A DNA stretch of 64,000 nt from G963663315 sp963665165 (GTDB taxonomy: Bacteria > Pseudomonadota > Gammaproteobacteria > Arenicellales > Poriferihabitantaceae), in contig OY761989.1 of assembly GCA_963665165.1 (NCBI GenBank), positions 1,612,001-1,676,000 of the forward strand. The letters are read 5' to 3'. Of this stretch, positions 26,600-35,413 are shown one piece after another. The notes under the pieces were generated by a model. That model was not told the DNA's origin. It searched no databases and was given only the letters and a program-made list of their open reading frames with translations. Each line of letters begins with the position of its first letter. Within the stretch, counting starts at the first letter, position 1. Made by a program: the position numbers and the translations under genes.

Positions 26600-27816
26600 G
26601 GCAGCGACATCCTCTTTACCGGGTGGAAATATCCCGAATCGTCAAGCTGCGTCAGGTAGACCTGATCCGAACCCTGGTTGTCTTCGACCCCGTAATTGAG
26701 CGTGAAACCATCCAGGTCGATCATACCCGCTTCCCTGACCGCCTGCAGGAAACCCTGGCGGGTCGGGTTTTCTCCCGCCAGCCGCACGCCTTCTATCGCC
26801 AGACGTCCCGCCAGATAACCTTCCAGTGAAACGAAGCTCGGACTGCTTGCAGGATCGATCTGCGCCAGGGCGGCCTGATACCTGGATATCACCGGCAGTT
26901 CGGCGCTGAAAGGGAAAGGCACCACCTGGGTAACATAAACCCCGGCCCCGTCGGAACCGAGTTCCTGGGCCAGCGCGGAACTGCCAATGAAAGAAATATT
27001 GATGAAATATGGGTTGAAGCCGAGTCGTCTGGCCCACTGTATCATACGGGCGGCCGGTTTGTAGGCGCCGACAATGACCACGGCCTCGACATCCGCCCGG
27101 CGCAGGTCAAGCACGGCCACCTTGACCGCTTCCGTATTACGGAGATAGGAAACCGCTTCAGCCAGCTCCCAGCCCCGGCGCTTCGTCGCTGCACGCAATC
27201 CCTTCAATCCCGCGCGTCCGAAAGAATCGTTCTGGTAGAAAATGCCGATCCGTTGTATGCCCAGGTCCTCGCTGAGACGGGCCACCATTTCTTCGGTCTC
27301 CTGGTAGTAGGAGGCGCGCAAATTGACCACATTGGGCGCCCGTCGTGCATCACGCAGGAACTCGGCTCCGGTATACGGCGCAATGTAAGGTACACCGGCC
27401 TCGGTGGAAATAGGTTGGGCAGCAATCGAGGTCGGGGTTCCGACCGCGCCGATCAGGGCGAACACTTTGCGCTCATCAATCAGAACGCGGGTATTGTCGA
27501 TCGCGAATTCAGGTTCATAGCGATCATCCAGAGATTCAAGCCTGAGTGCATAGCCATTGACTCCGCCCGTACGATTAACCTCCTCGAATGCCGCCAGCAT
27601 CCCCAGGCGCATACCAGTGCCGAGCGCCGCCGCCGGACCACTGAGGGCGGCGGACTGACCAAAAACAAGGGTCTTTTGCGGGTCCTTCCGGGTCTCGGCA
27701 AACACGGCTGGAGACAGCATTGCCAGTACCGGCAGCCAGAGCAGGCGTCGCCGGTATCTCCTGCCGATTGCGCACAAATTGTACTCTCCGAATCCCCCGG
27801 CCACTTCAGTCAGCAT
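26596..27816 (-). CDS. Branched-chain-amino-acid-type periplasmic binding protein (Peripla_BP_6)
   Basis: A 406-residue type I periplasmic binding protein. An N-terminal signal (RRLLWLPVLAMLSPAVFAE) precedes KTLVFGQSAALSGPAAALGTGMRLGMLAAFEEVNRTGGVNG, the LivJ-like opening; VFALIGAVGTPTSIAAQPI and IGIFYQNDSFGRAGL follow. No permease or ATPase genes lie beside it. Its stop overlaps the histidine kinase start, so it probably delivers a ligand signal to the kinase sensor domain, as TorT does for TorS, rather than feeding a transporter. The ligand is unknown. Confidence 0.85.
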   Translation of the reverse strand: MLTEVAGGFGEYNLCAIGRRYRRRLLWLPVLAMLSPAVFAETRKDPQKTLVFGQSAALSGPAAALGTGMRLGMLAAFEEVNRTGGVNGYALRLESLDDRYEPEFAIDNTRVLIDERKVFALIGAVGTPTSIAAQPISTEAGVPYIAPYTGAEFLRDARRAPNVVNLRASYYQETEEMVARLSEDLGIQRIGIFYQNDSFGRAGLKGLRAATKRRGWELAEAVSYLRNTEAVKVAVLDLRRADVEAVVIVGAYKPAARMIQWARRLGFNPYFINISFIGSSALAQELGSDGAGVYVTQVVPFPFSAELPVISRYQAALAQIDPASSPSFVSLEGYLAGRLAIEGVRLAGENPTRQGFLQAVREAGMIDLDGFTLNYGVEDNQGSDQVYLTQLDDSGYFHPVKRMSLP

Positions 27817-27832
27817 TCAGGCGCAGGGACAC

Positions 27833-28210
27833 TCAGGCCGCTGCGAGCGCATCGGCCAGTTTCTCCCGAATGTCCAGAATCGCGCTGAATCCACTGATCT
27901 CGAATATCTGCGCAATGTGCGGCGCCAATCCGCAAAATAACGCCTTGCCCCCTCCCGACTGCATCTTCCGCGCACTCAACAACATCACCCGCAATCCCGC
28001 GCTGCTGATATATTCCAACTCCTCGAAATTGAAAATCAATACCCCCGAACCGCCTTCCGTCTGCTCCCGGATCGCCGCGTCCAGAATGTCCACCGTGCTG
28101 CCATCCACCCGACCGCACGGCCGAACAATAAAGGCCTCACCGGATCCGGTCGCCGCCGTCTCCGTCTTTACCGTCAACTTGTCCTGACCCTGCTTGATCT
28201 GTTCTGTCAT
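27833..28210 (-). CDS. STAS-domain anti-sigma factor antagonist-like protein
   Basis: A 125-residue single STAS domain. FIVRPCGRVDGSTVDILDAAI, VLIFNFEELEYISSAGLRVMLLSARKM and IFEISGFSAILDI match SpoIIAA-like antagonists. The Ser pair in ISSAGLR is the usual phosphorylation position. It is the first gene of a minus-strand run with the binding protein (16 bp on) and the kinase. No anti-sigma kinase or PP2C phosphatase gene is visible nearby, so its partner is not known. Confidence 0.85.
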   Translation of the reverse strand: MTEQIKQGQDKLTVKTETAATGSGEAFIVRPCGRVDGSTVDILDAAIREQTEGGSGVLIFNFEELEYISSAGLRVMLLSARKMQSGGGKALFCGLAPHIAQIFEISGFSAILDIREKLADALAAA

Positions 28211-28282
28211 TCAGCTTCTCCAGCCATTTCGCGTCGTTAGGATACCACAAATCATTGTATTCTTGTCAACATGCGCTTCCTC

Positions 28283-28306
28283 GATACTCCGATACTCCGA
28301 TACTCC
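28283..28306. repeat. Short tandem repeat, 3 x GATACTCC
   Basis: Three perfect 8-bp units lie end to end, with a further partial GATACTACC copy ten bases on. The array lies in the 105-bp gap between the sppA stop and the STAS gene start, about 70 bp upstream of the STAS ATG. Direct repeats of this size could be a regulator site or a slippage-prone tract. Confidence 0.6.
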
Positions 28307-28315
28307 GGATCGATA

Positions 28316-29287
28316 CTACCGCATCCGCAACATGTTCTCCATGAACGTACTGGCTATCGATGTGCCTGTCCGTTCAGCAAGCTCATCGAGGAATGAAGAC
28401 TTGAAGGTATAGTTGACCATCTTTTCCGCGCCAATGATGTCCCGCGCGATCCCCTGGGAACTTCCGAACTGGTCGATCAGACCCAGTTCCATCGCGCTCG
28501 AACCGCTCCAGAACAACCCGCTGAATATTTGCGGATCGTTCTTCAACCGATCCCCTCTCCCGGATTTCACTGCAGTGACGAATTGCCCGTGAACCTCTGC
28601 CAGCATGGCCCGTGCATGTTCCACATCCATCTGCTTCGAAGGGCTGAACGGATCCAGAATCGCCTTGTTTTCCCCTGCAGTGATCAAGCGTCTTTCTATA
28701 CCCAGTTTATCCATCGCTTCAACGAATCCAAAACCACCCATCAACACTCCAATAGAACCGACGATACTCGAAGGGTGCGCAAAAATCCGGTCTGCGGCAA
28801 CGGCGACATAATAGCCCCCGGAAGCGCAGATATCCACTATCGACACATAGAAAGGCTTGTCAGGATAGAGTGATTTCAGCCTTATGATTTCCTCGTTGAT
28901 TTGCGCCGCCTGGACAGGGGTTCCGCCAGGACTGTTGATCTGCAATACCACTCCAGCCGAGTTTTCCGCTTCAAAGGCATCCGCAAGGCTGCGGTTGATG
29001 ACCCAGGCTGAATTGGAATCCGGGCCGATCACCCCTTCGAGTTCGACGAGGGCAGTATGCTTGTCGGGTATCACGCCGGGGCCAGACTCGAAATAAGCGA
29101 AAAGGGCATATCCGACGCCGACAATGACCAGCGACTTGAAAAAGATTCCCCAACGTCGCTTCGCTTTTCTTTCCTTCAGGTAATCCTGCGCCAGCATGGC
29201 CAGGATGCGCGTGTTTTCCGACTGCCGGAAATCTTCACCGGTATCTGTGTTTTCGTAACCGGAAGGATTTGATTTTCTCCAGATCAT
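28316..29287 (-). CDS. sppA: Signal peptide peptidase SppA-type S49 peptidase
   Basis: A 323-residue, short-form SppA. It has a cytoplasmic N-terminus of about 48 residues, one membrane helix (FFKSLVIVGVGYALFAYF) and a single S49 domain. VVLQINSPGGTPVQAAQI, the catalytic Ser region VDICASGGYYVAVAADRI, and the catalytic Lys region TAGENKAILDPF are all present. It degrades cleaved signal peptides at the membrane. Length fits the short bacterial type rather than the duplicated E. coli form. Confidence 0.92.
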   Translation of the reverse strand: MIWRKSNPSGYENTDTGEDFRQSENTRILAMLAQDYLKERKAKRRWGIFFKSLVIVGVGYALFAYFESGPGVIPDKHTALVELEGVIGPDSNSAWVINRSLADAFEAENSAGVVLQINSPGGTPVQAAQINEEIIRLKSLYPDKPFYVSIVDICASGGYYVAVAADRIFAHPSSIVGSIGVLMGGFGFVEAMDKLGIERRLITAGENKAILDPFSPSKQMDVEHARAMLAEVHGQFVTAVKSGRGDRLKNDPQIFSGLFWSGSSAMELGLIDQFGSSQGIARDIIGAEKMVNYTFKSSFLDELAERTGTSIASTFMENMLRMR

Positions 29288-29336
29288 AATGTTGGTACCT
29301 GTTTTCGATAATCCGGCATGCCGTCCGGACGCCGGA

Positions 29337-30524
29337 TCAGGCTTCCCTTTCGAAAAGACCGGCTATACCCTGGCCGCCTCCAATACACATGGTCACAACC
29401 GCATACTGTCCGCCGGTGCGTTCCAGTTCGGAAATGGCTTTCTCGGCAATGATTACACCGGTCGCGCCGATCGGATGACCCAATGAAATGCCGCTGCCGT
29501 TGGGATTCAGTTTGTGCTCCGGGATGTCGAGGTCGCGCGCGACCGCAATAGCCTGGGCGGCAAAGGCTTCATTGACCTCCCAGACATCAATGTCCTTGAC
29601 GGAAAAGTCCGTGTCTTCGAGAAGATTGCGGACCGCCGGCACTGGCCCGATTCCCATGTACGCGGGTTCGACTCCGGCAAAGGCATATTTCACGAGGCGG
29701 GCCCGTGGTTTTATTCCACGGTTTTCACACTGTTGCCGGCTCATCAAAACCATCGCCGCGGCGCCGTCATTGATTCCGGACGCATTGCCCGCGGTGACTG
29801 TGCCATCCTCCTTGAACACAGGCTTCAGCTTTTGCATATCTTCAATCCTGGAGTCAAAACGAACATGCTCATCCTGATCGAAAAGTGCCGCCCCTTTTCG
29901 GGATTTCAGTTCGATCGGCACAATCTGGGCTTTGAAACGCCCCTGCTCAATCGCGTTTTGCGCCCTGCGATGGCTGGTCAGCGCGAAGTCGTCCTGTTCG
30001 TCCCGGGACACTCCCCATTTTTCGGCAATATTTTCCGCTGTGACCCCCATGTGGCAGCCCTCTATCGGGCAATGCAGGGCGGCCAGCATCATATCCTGCA
30101 ATTTACCATCCCCCAGGCGGTTTCCGTATCGGACCCCGGTTGCCAGGTACCCGCCACGGCTCATCACTTCGATACCACCCGCCAGCGCCGTATCGCACAA
30201 TCCCAGTTCAATCTGTTGCGCCGATGTGACAATGGCCTGCATACCGCTGCCGCACAAACGATTGACCGTGACCGCCACAGTGCTGTGAGGCAATCCGCCA
30301 TTGAGCGCCGCCACCCTGGATATATAAGCGTCATGCGGTTCGGTATGGATCACATTCCCGACGGTGACATGTCTCACGGATTGCCCATCAATCCCCGCTC
30401 TTTTCACCGCTTCCGATACTACGGCGGCGCCGAGTTCGACGGGAGAATGATTTTTCAGACTGCCGCCGAAACTGCCGACCGCTGTCCGGACTCCACTCAC
30501 AATTACCACTTCATTCTTTTGCAT
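29337..30524 (-). CDS. Acetyl-CoA C-acetyltransferase (thiolase)
   Basis: A 395-residue thiolase. The ATG at 30524 follows an AGGTG Shine-Dalgarno sequence; an in-frame GTG three codons upstream is less likely. The active-site Cys is in VNRLCGSGMQAIV; NPNGSGISLGHPIGATG gives the His and CIGGGQGIAGLFE the second Cys. It probably splits acetoacetyl-CoA to two acetyl-CoA, since it follows the acetoacetyl-CoA synthetase gene by 76 bp on the same strand. It belongs to a different thiolase subgroup from the one at 38.4 kb, judged by sequence differences around the Cys. Confidence 0.92.
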   Translation of the reverse strand: MQKNEVVIVSGVRTAVGSFGGSLKNHSPVELGAAVVSEAVKRAGIDGQSVRHVTVGNVIHTEPHDAYISRVAALNGGLPHSTVAVTVNRLCGSGMQAIVTSAQQIELGLCDTALAGGIEVMSRGGYLATGVRYGNRLGDGKLQDMMLAALHCPIEGCHMGVTAENIAEKWGVSRDEQDDFALTSHRRAQNAIEQGRFKAQIVPIELKSRKGAALFDQDEHVRFDSRIEDMQKLKPVFKEDGTVTAGNASGINDGAAAMVLMSRQQCENRGIKPRARLVKYAFAGVEPAYMGIGPVPAVRNLLEDTDFSVKDIDVWEVNEAFAAQAIAVARDLDIPEHKLNPNGSGISLGHPIGATGVIIAEKAISELERTGGQYAVVTMCIGGGQGIAGLFEREA

Positions 30525-30600
30525 ACTGATCACCTGAATCCACGATTGTACTGATTTTCCGTCCCTTGGTTTTTACCCGCCGCAACAGGGGGCCAAAAAT

Positions 30601-32562
30601 TCATTCTGTCTGAAGTTCCACTATATTCCGGAAATATTCAAGCGCTTCGGGATTGGCCAGCGCTTCCGTATTCTTGACCGGGTCGCCATGAACCACGTTC
30701 CGAACCGCGAGCTCCACGATCTTGCCGCTCAGTGTCCGCGGTATGTCCGGTACTGCGACAATTTTTTTCGGCACATGTCTCGGTGAGGCGTTTTCCCGGA
30801 TTGTCCGTCGAATCGAGTCCTTCACGGAATCGGTCAGTTCCACCCCGTCACGCAGCATCACGAACAACACCACCCGGACATCTCCATCCCATTTTTGCGC
30901 GATGCAAAGGCTTTCCAGCACCTCGTCTGTTTTTTCGACCTGGCGATAAATTTCCGCTGTGCCGATCCTGACCCCGCCCGGATTGAGCGTCGCATCGGAC
31001 CGGCCGTATATGATAAAACCATCGTTAGCGGTAATTTCCGCATAATCCCCCTGCGCCCATACATTCCGGAAACGGGAAAAATAAGACTCGTGGTAGCGTT
31101 TGTCGCCGGGTTCATTCCAGAATCCCAGCGGCATGCTGGGGAAAGGCCGGGTGCAAACCAGTTCGGCGCATTTCCCCCTGAGCGGGGTCGGGTCGTCATA
31201 CCCCCCTTCGTATACATCGACAGCCATCCCCAGGCCAGCGCCCTGGATTTCGCCCCGGTATACCGGCCGCGTCGGGTTGCCGAGCACAAAACACGAAATA
31301 ATATCCGTTCCACCGGAAATGGAGGAAAGCATGACATCGGCCTTGATATCCCGGTAAACATAATCAAAGTTTTCCGGCGCCAGCGGCGACCCGGTCGACA
31401 GGACCGTCCGGATGTTTGAGAGATCGTTTTCCCGCCCCGGCGCCAGGCCGGATTTGGCGCAGGCGGAAATATAACGGGCGCTGACGCCAAAAATGGAGAT
31501 TTTCAACGAATCCGCCATTTTCCACATCGCGTTTGGATCCGGATAAAACGGCGATCCGTCATACAGGATCAGGGTGCACCCGCTAGCCAGGCCGCTTGCC
31601 AGCCAGTTCCACATCATCCAGCCGCAAGTCGTAAAATAAAACAGGCGATCCTGTCTCTTTATGTCGGTATGCAGCAAATGTTCCTTGACGTGCTGCAGCA
31701 ATGTTCCACCCGCTCCATGCACAATGCACTTCGGTTTGCCGGTCGTGCCGGATGAATAAAGAATGTACAGCGGATGATCGAACGGCAACTGCGCGAACTC
31801 CATGTCCCCGGAACCGGTCTCGAAATCCCCGAAAAACAGGACATCGTCCAGACCACTGGTATCCGGGGTCGAGTCCAGATACGGAATCACGATCACTTTT
31901 TCCACGGCGGGAATGTTCCTCGCAACGGATTTGACCGAATCCATCACCCCGTACCGCTTGCCGTTATAATGGTATCCATCGACACAGAACAGGACTTTCG
32001 GCTGGATCCGGGAAAAACGTTCCAACACCCCGTTGACCCCGAAATCCGGTGAACAGGATGACCAGATCGCGCCCAGGCTGGCCGTCGCCAGCATCGCGAT
32101 TATGGCTTCCGGACTATTGGTCAGATAACCGGCAACCCGGTCTCCCGGCCTGACCCCGAGTGTTCTCAGCATTTCCGAGCAACGAACGACCTCCCTGAAA
32201 AGCTGCCGGTATGACAATTCCCTGCCCGTCCCGGTTTCATTGCAAAATACCAGCGCCGGGCGGTCATCCCGAAAACGCAGCAGGTTTTCAGCGAAGTTCA
32301 GCCGGGCGCCTTCAAACCACACGGCTCCGGGCATGGCCGCCGGATTGTCCAGCACACGATCCCATCTACGGGTACTGACCGTACCCGAAAAATCCCACAG
32401 CGCGGGCCAGAACCGGTCGCTGTGCCCTATGCTCCACCGATAGAGGGAATCGTAGTCATCGACTTGCGGATGAGCGGCCGTTACCCGCTGGATGAATTCA
32501 TGCAGGTTGCTCTGCCGGATTCTTTCGCTGGAGGGCTGCCAGAGAGGTGTCTTCATGCCCAT
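30601..32562 (-). CDS. aacS: Acetoacetyl-CoA synthetase
   Basis: A 653-residue AMP-forming ligase of the acetoacetate-CoA ligase family. The N-terminal ACS-type domain (NLHEFIQRVTAAHPQVDDYDSLYRWS) precedes the core with YILYSSGTTGKPKCIVHGAGG (P-loop), TTCGWMMWNWLASGL and GRSDATLNPGGVRIGTAEIYRQVE. The C-terminal PRTLSGKIVELAV supplies the catalytic Lys. It activates acetoacetate, which is produced by HMG-CoA lyase of the leucine pathway encoded at 43.3 kb. It is 12 bp downstream of the ferredoxin gene. Confidence 0.95.
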   Translation of the reverse strand: MGMKTPLWQPSSERIRQSNLHEFIQRVTAAHPQVDDYDSLYRWSIGHSDRFWPALWDFSGTVSTRRWDRVLDNPAAMPGAVWFEGARLNFAENLLRFRDDRPALVFCNETGTGRELSYRQLFREVVRCSEMLRTLGVRPGDRVAGYLTNSPEAIIAMLATASLGAIWSSCSPDFGVNGVLERFSRIQPKVLFCVDGYHYNGKRYGVMDSVKSVARNIPAVEKVIVIPYLDSTPDTSGLDDVLFFGDFETGSGDMEFAQLPFDHPLYILYSSGTTGKPKCIVHGAGGTLLQHVKEHLLHTDIKRQDRLFYFTTCGWMMWNWLASGLASGCTLILYDGSPFYPDPNAMWKMADSLKISIFGVSARYISACAKSGLAPGRENDLSNIRTVLSTGSPLAPENFDYVYRDIKADVMLSSISGGTDIISCFVLGNPTRPVYRGEIQGAGLGMAVDVYEGGYDDPTPLRGKCAELVCTRPFPSMPLGFWNEPGDKRYHESYFSRFRNVWAQGDYAEITANDGFIIYGRSDATLNPGGVRIGTAEIYRQVEKTDEVLESLCIAQKWDGDVRVVLFVMLRDGVELTDSVKDSIRRTIRENASPRHVPKKIVAVPDIPRTLSGKIVELAVRNVVHGDPVKNTEALANPEALEYFRNIVELQTE

Positions 32563-32574
32563 CGGAAACGCTTC

Positions 32575-32895
32575 TCAATACTGGGACTCAGGTACATGGA
32601 CGATCAGGCCATCTATCTTTTCGGTGATTTTGATCTGGCAACTCAAACGGCTGAATGAATCGACATTTTCAGCGAATTCCAGCATATCGCGCTCGTCATC
32701 ATCCATCTCCTCCAGTTTGTCGACCCAACTCTCGTCGATATGGACATGGCAGGTCGCGCAGCAGCACGCGCCTCCGCATTCGGCCAGAATTCCGGAAAGG
32801 TCATGGCGTCTGGCGAGCAGCATTACGGAGGTTCCAGTCCGACCTTCGACAGCCAGTTCAGTGCCATCCGCCAATCTGAAATTTATAGTGGGCAT
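32575..32895 (-). CDS. [2Fe-2S] ferredoxin (adrenodoxin/ISC-like)
   Basis: A 106-residue plant/adrenodoxin-type ferredoxin. Cluster ligands are visible in the pattern AECGGACCCATCHVHI and the distal LSCQI. The acidic stretch KLEEMDDDERDMLEFAENVDSFSRL matches the adrenodoxin-type interaction helix. It is a candidate electron carrier for oxygenases. It is not in an isc cluster; its neighbours are acetoacetyl-CoA synthetase and tRNA-Ser. Confidence 0.92.
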   Translation of the reverse strand: MPTINFRLADGTELAVEGRTGTSVMLLARRHDLSGILAECGGACCCATCHVHIDESWVDKLEEMDDDERDMLEFAENVDSFSRLSCQIKITEKIDGLIVHVPESQY

Positions 32896-32938
32896 TGTGG
32901 TCTCGTCAAACCTGTCGGGATTGGATTACCATCATAAT

Positions 32939-33029
32939 TGGCGGAGAGAGAGGGATTCGAACCCTCGATACGCTATTAACGTATACACACTTTCCAGGCG
33001 TGCTCTTTCAACCACTCAGACACCTCTCC
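32939..33029 (-). tRNA. tRNA-Ser (anticodon GGA)
   Basis: A 91-nt class II tRNA on the minus strand. GGAGAGG pairs with TCTCTCC, and the anticodon stem CACGC/GTGTG encloses CTGGAAA, giving GGA. A long variable arm follows (about 20 nt, TATACG...CGTATC), then the T arm GAGGG-TTCGAAT-CCCTC. The CCA end is encoded. Confidence 0.96.
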
Positions 33030-33102
33030 GCAGGATGCCGATTATGTCATAACCAGGTGGATTTGTTCCATACCGCGAGAATGTCCCGGTCTGCAGAATC
33101 AG

Positions 33103-35394
33103 TCAGCGTTCTTTCACCCGGTCAATCGCCATCAACAACGGCGGCAGAAGCAGGAGATCCGCGATCAGCGCAAAGGAAATCGTGAGCGCCACAAGGATGC
33201 CGAGCGTCCAGCTGGGCTCGTACCCGGACGAGGCGAATACCAGAAAAGAGGATACCAGAATGGCGGTGGTGGCCCACAAGGCCGGCCCCACCGTACGAAT
33301 CGTGGCGCTAACGGCCTCGGGCGCCGACAGTCCGATGCGGCGACCCTTCAGGTATTTCACAAGAAAATGAATGGTATCGTCCACGATGATACCGATGGAG
33401 ATTGCGGTGACCACGGATGCGCCGAGGCCGATATTGCCGGAGAGGTATCCCCACAGACCGAAAGCCATTATGGCCGGTACAAAATTGGGCACCAGGCAGA
33501 TCAGGCCGATACGAACACTCCGGAACACGAAAAGCAGGATCAGCGAAATAAGGAATGTTGCAATGATCGTACCCAACAACATGCTTTTGATGTTTTGGCT
33601 CGACATGTGGGCGGAGATCATGGTGAATCCGGATGTCGGCGTGGCGAGTTCAGGCGCATTGGACTGCAGCCAGGCCTGGGCGCGCGAATCAATGGCGAGA
33701 TGATCTTGTGTAGATGTATTCTTGAGCGCGACGGCCATCCGCGTCGCCGATTTGGAGATATCCACGCGGTCATTGAGATTGGCGCCGAAAGGCAGGGAAA
33801 ACTCGTAAAGCAGAAGGAGCTGGGCGGCCAGCTCAGGATCATCCGGAATTCGGTAGAACGCCGGGTCGTCGCCGTGCATGTTCTTGTTCACACGCTTCAG
33901 GATATCCGGAAATGCCTGGACACTATGCACTTCAGGCTGAACCCGGTACCATTCGGCAAAGGCCTCGACGTTACGCAGGTATTCGGGATTGGAAATGCCG
34001 CCTTCGCTCCCGGAATCCAGCGAGTATTCCAGTCGGTCCAGCCCGGTCAGATTCTCGATAATGAAATCTGTATCGGTGCGGAAGGTATAGCGTTCATCAA
34101 AATGGTGGAGCCAGTTGTCGCTCGCCTCGTTTCGGAGAAGGCCGGTCGCCAGCGCCAGGACGACGAGAGAGGAGGACCATAAAAGCAGTGTACGGCGCGC
34201 AACTACAAGGTTTCCCAGGCGCTCGAAGAAGCCTTCACGTTTGGCGCGGACCGGGGGGACGCGCAGTGGCAGGACCGAGAGCAATGCCGGCAGAAGCGTT
34301 ACGGAATAGATAAATGTGATCAGCATGCCGGATGCGACCAGGTTGCCGAGCACATGAAACGGCGGCGAGTCGGACGTGTTCAGGCTGAGGAATCCGACCG
34401 TTGTCGTGGCAGAGGTCAGAAATACCGGAAACAGGTTTTCACGAAGGGATTCCGAGATTGCCGCATTCCGTTCCAGCCCCCGGCGGATAGCGGCTTGCAT
34501 GATGCTTACAATGTGGACTGTATGAGCGACCGTTACCGCCATGAGGATAACCGGCATACTGGCGCTGATCGGTGTCAACAGTGTGCCAAGCCAGCCCGCG
34601 ATTCCCATGGCGCCCAGAACAGTAAACACGAGAATGACCGCAATGGAAAGGGTGGCGTAAAACGACCGCAGGAGGGCGGCGGCGATTGCCAGGATGACCA
34701 GGAACACGACAGGAATGAGGCTTTCCGAATCCTTGCTGGCGTCGGAGAAAGTCTGGCTCAGGATCACGTTGCCGGTCAGGAAGCAGGACAGCCCCGGATG
34801 CGCGGCTCGCGCCGCGTCCAGCAAATCATCAAGGTAGCCTGAAATCTCGGCCCACTTGGGCTCCTCCGGTTCGGGCAGGACGAAACTGATGATAAGCCCG
34901 GCCACGCGCTCGTCGCTGGAGACCAGCGCTCCGGACAGGTCGGATTCGTTCAGGGCAATGTGCCGGATCCGTTCAAGCTCGGAATCGTCGAGCGAGGCCG
35001 CGCCTTCGACCAGGGGCGCTACCGTCAGGTCGTCCTCAACCGCTTCGCTATGGTAGTAGTTTGTGAGTGAATCGACCCGGCTCGAGTACGGGGTTTTCCA
35101 TGCGGCTTCGGTCAGTTCCTCGATCACGGCCAGAGTTTCACGGGTGAAGACCGAGCCCTCCCGGGGTGCAATGGCGATCAGCGCCGACCTTGATGCGGAA
35201 TAGGTGTCCTGCAGCTTCTCGAACGCTTGCAAGTGGGGATTGTCATCGCCGAACAGCGTACGGTAGCCGGCTGATACCGTGAGGCCGGGTATCCCTGCCG
35301 CCAATGCCAGCGTCGCCACCACACAAAGCGCGATGACCCGCCACCGATTACGCAGAATAAAGTCCGGATAACGCTCCGTCAGTCCGGTGGCCAT
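33103..35394 (-). CDS. RND-superfamily exporter (MMPL/HpnN-like)
   Basis: About 763 residues (780 if the ATG at 35445 is used, which would overlap the previous gene by 32 bp). Two halves each have a membrane helix, a large periplasmic loop and five helices. Family blocks include AVTVAHTVHIVSIMQAAIRRG in half one and SVVTAISIGIIVDDTIHFLVKYLKGRR in half two. Hydrophobic substrates such as hopanoids, sterols or fatty acids are typical for this branch. There is no membrane-fusion or outer-membrane partner nearby. It follows the DUF2236 gene on the same strand, and the two may form a functional pair. Confidence 0.85.
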   Translation of the reverse strand: MATGLTERYPDFILRNRWRVIALCVVATLALAAGIPGLTVSAGYRTLFGDDNPHLQAFEKLQDTYSASRSALIAIAPREGSVFTRETLAVIEELTEAAWKTPYSSRVDSLTNYYHSEAVEDDLTVAPLVEGAASLDDSELERIRHIALNESDLSGALVSSDERVAGLIISFVLPEPEEPKWAEISGYLDDLLDAARAAHPGLSCFLTGNVILSQTFSDASKDSESLIPVVFLVILAIAAALLRSFYATLSIAVILVFTVLGAMGIAGWLGTLLTPISASMPVILMAVTVAHTVHIVSIMQAAIRRGLERNAAISESLRENLFPVFLTSATTTVGFLSLNTSDSPPFHVLGNLVASGMLITFIYSVTLLPALLSVLPLRVPPVRAKREGFFERLGNLVVARRTLLLWSSSLVVLALATGLLRNEASDNWLHHFDERYTFRTDTDFIIENLTGLDRLEYSLDSGSEGGISNPEYLRNVEAFAEWYRVQPEVHSVQAFPDILKRVNKNMHGDDPAFYRIPDDPELAAQLLLLYEFSLPFGANLNDRVDISKSATRMAVALKNTSTQDHLAIDSRAQAWLQSNAPELATPTSGFTMISAHMSSQNIKSMLLGTIIATFLISLILLFVFRSVRIGLICLVPNFVPAIMAFGLWGYLSGNIGLGASVVTAISIGIIVDDTIHFLVKYLKGRRIGLSAPEAVSATIRTVGPALWATTAILVSSFLVFASSGYEPSWTLGILVALTISFALIADLLLLPPLLMAIDRVKER

Positions 35395-35413
35395 CACTTC
35401 ATGCCCGCCGCTG

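Noticed and set aside
28261..28316. CRISPR-like array
   Set aside because: The units are only 8 bp, directly adjacent and without spacers; no cas genes are in the window.
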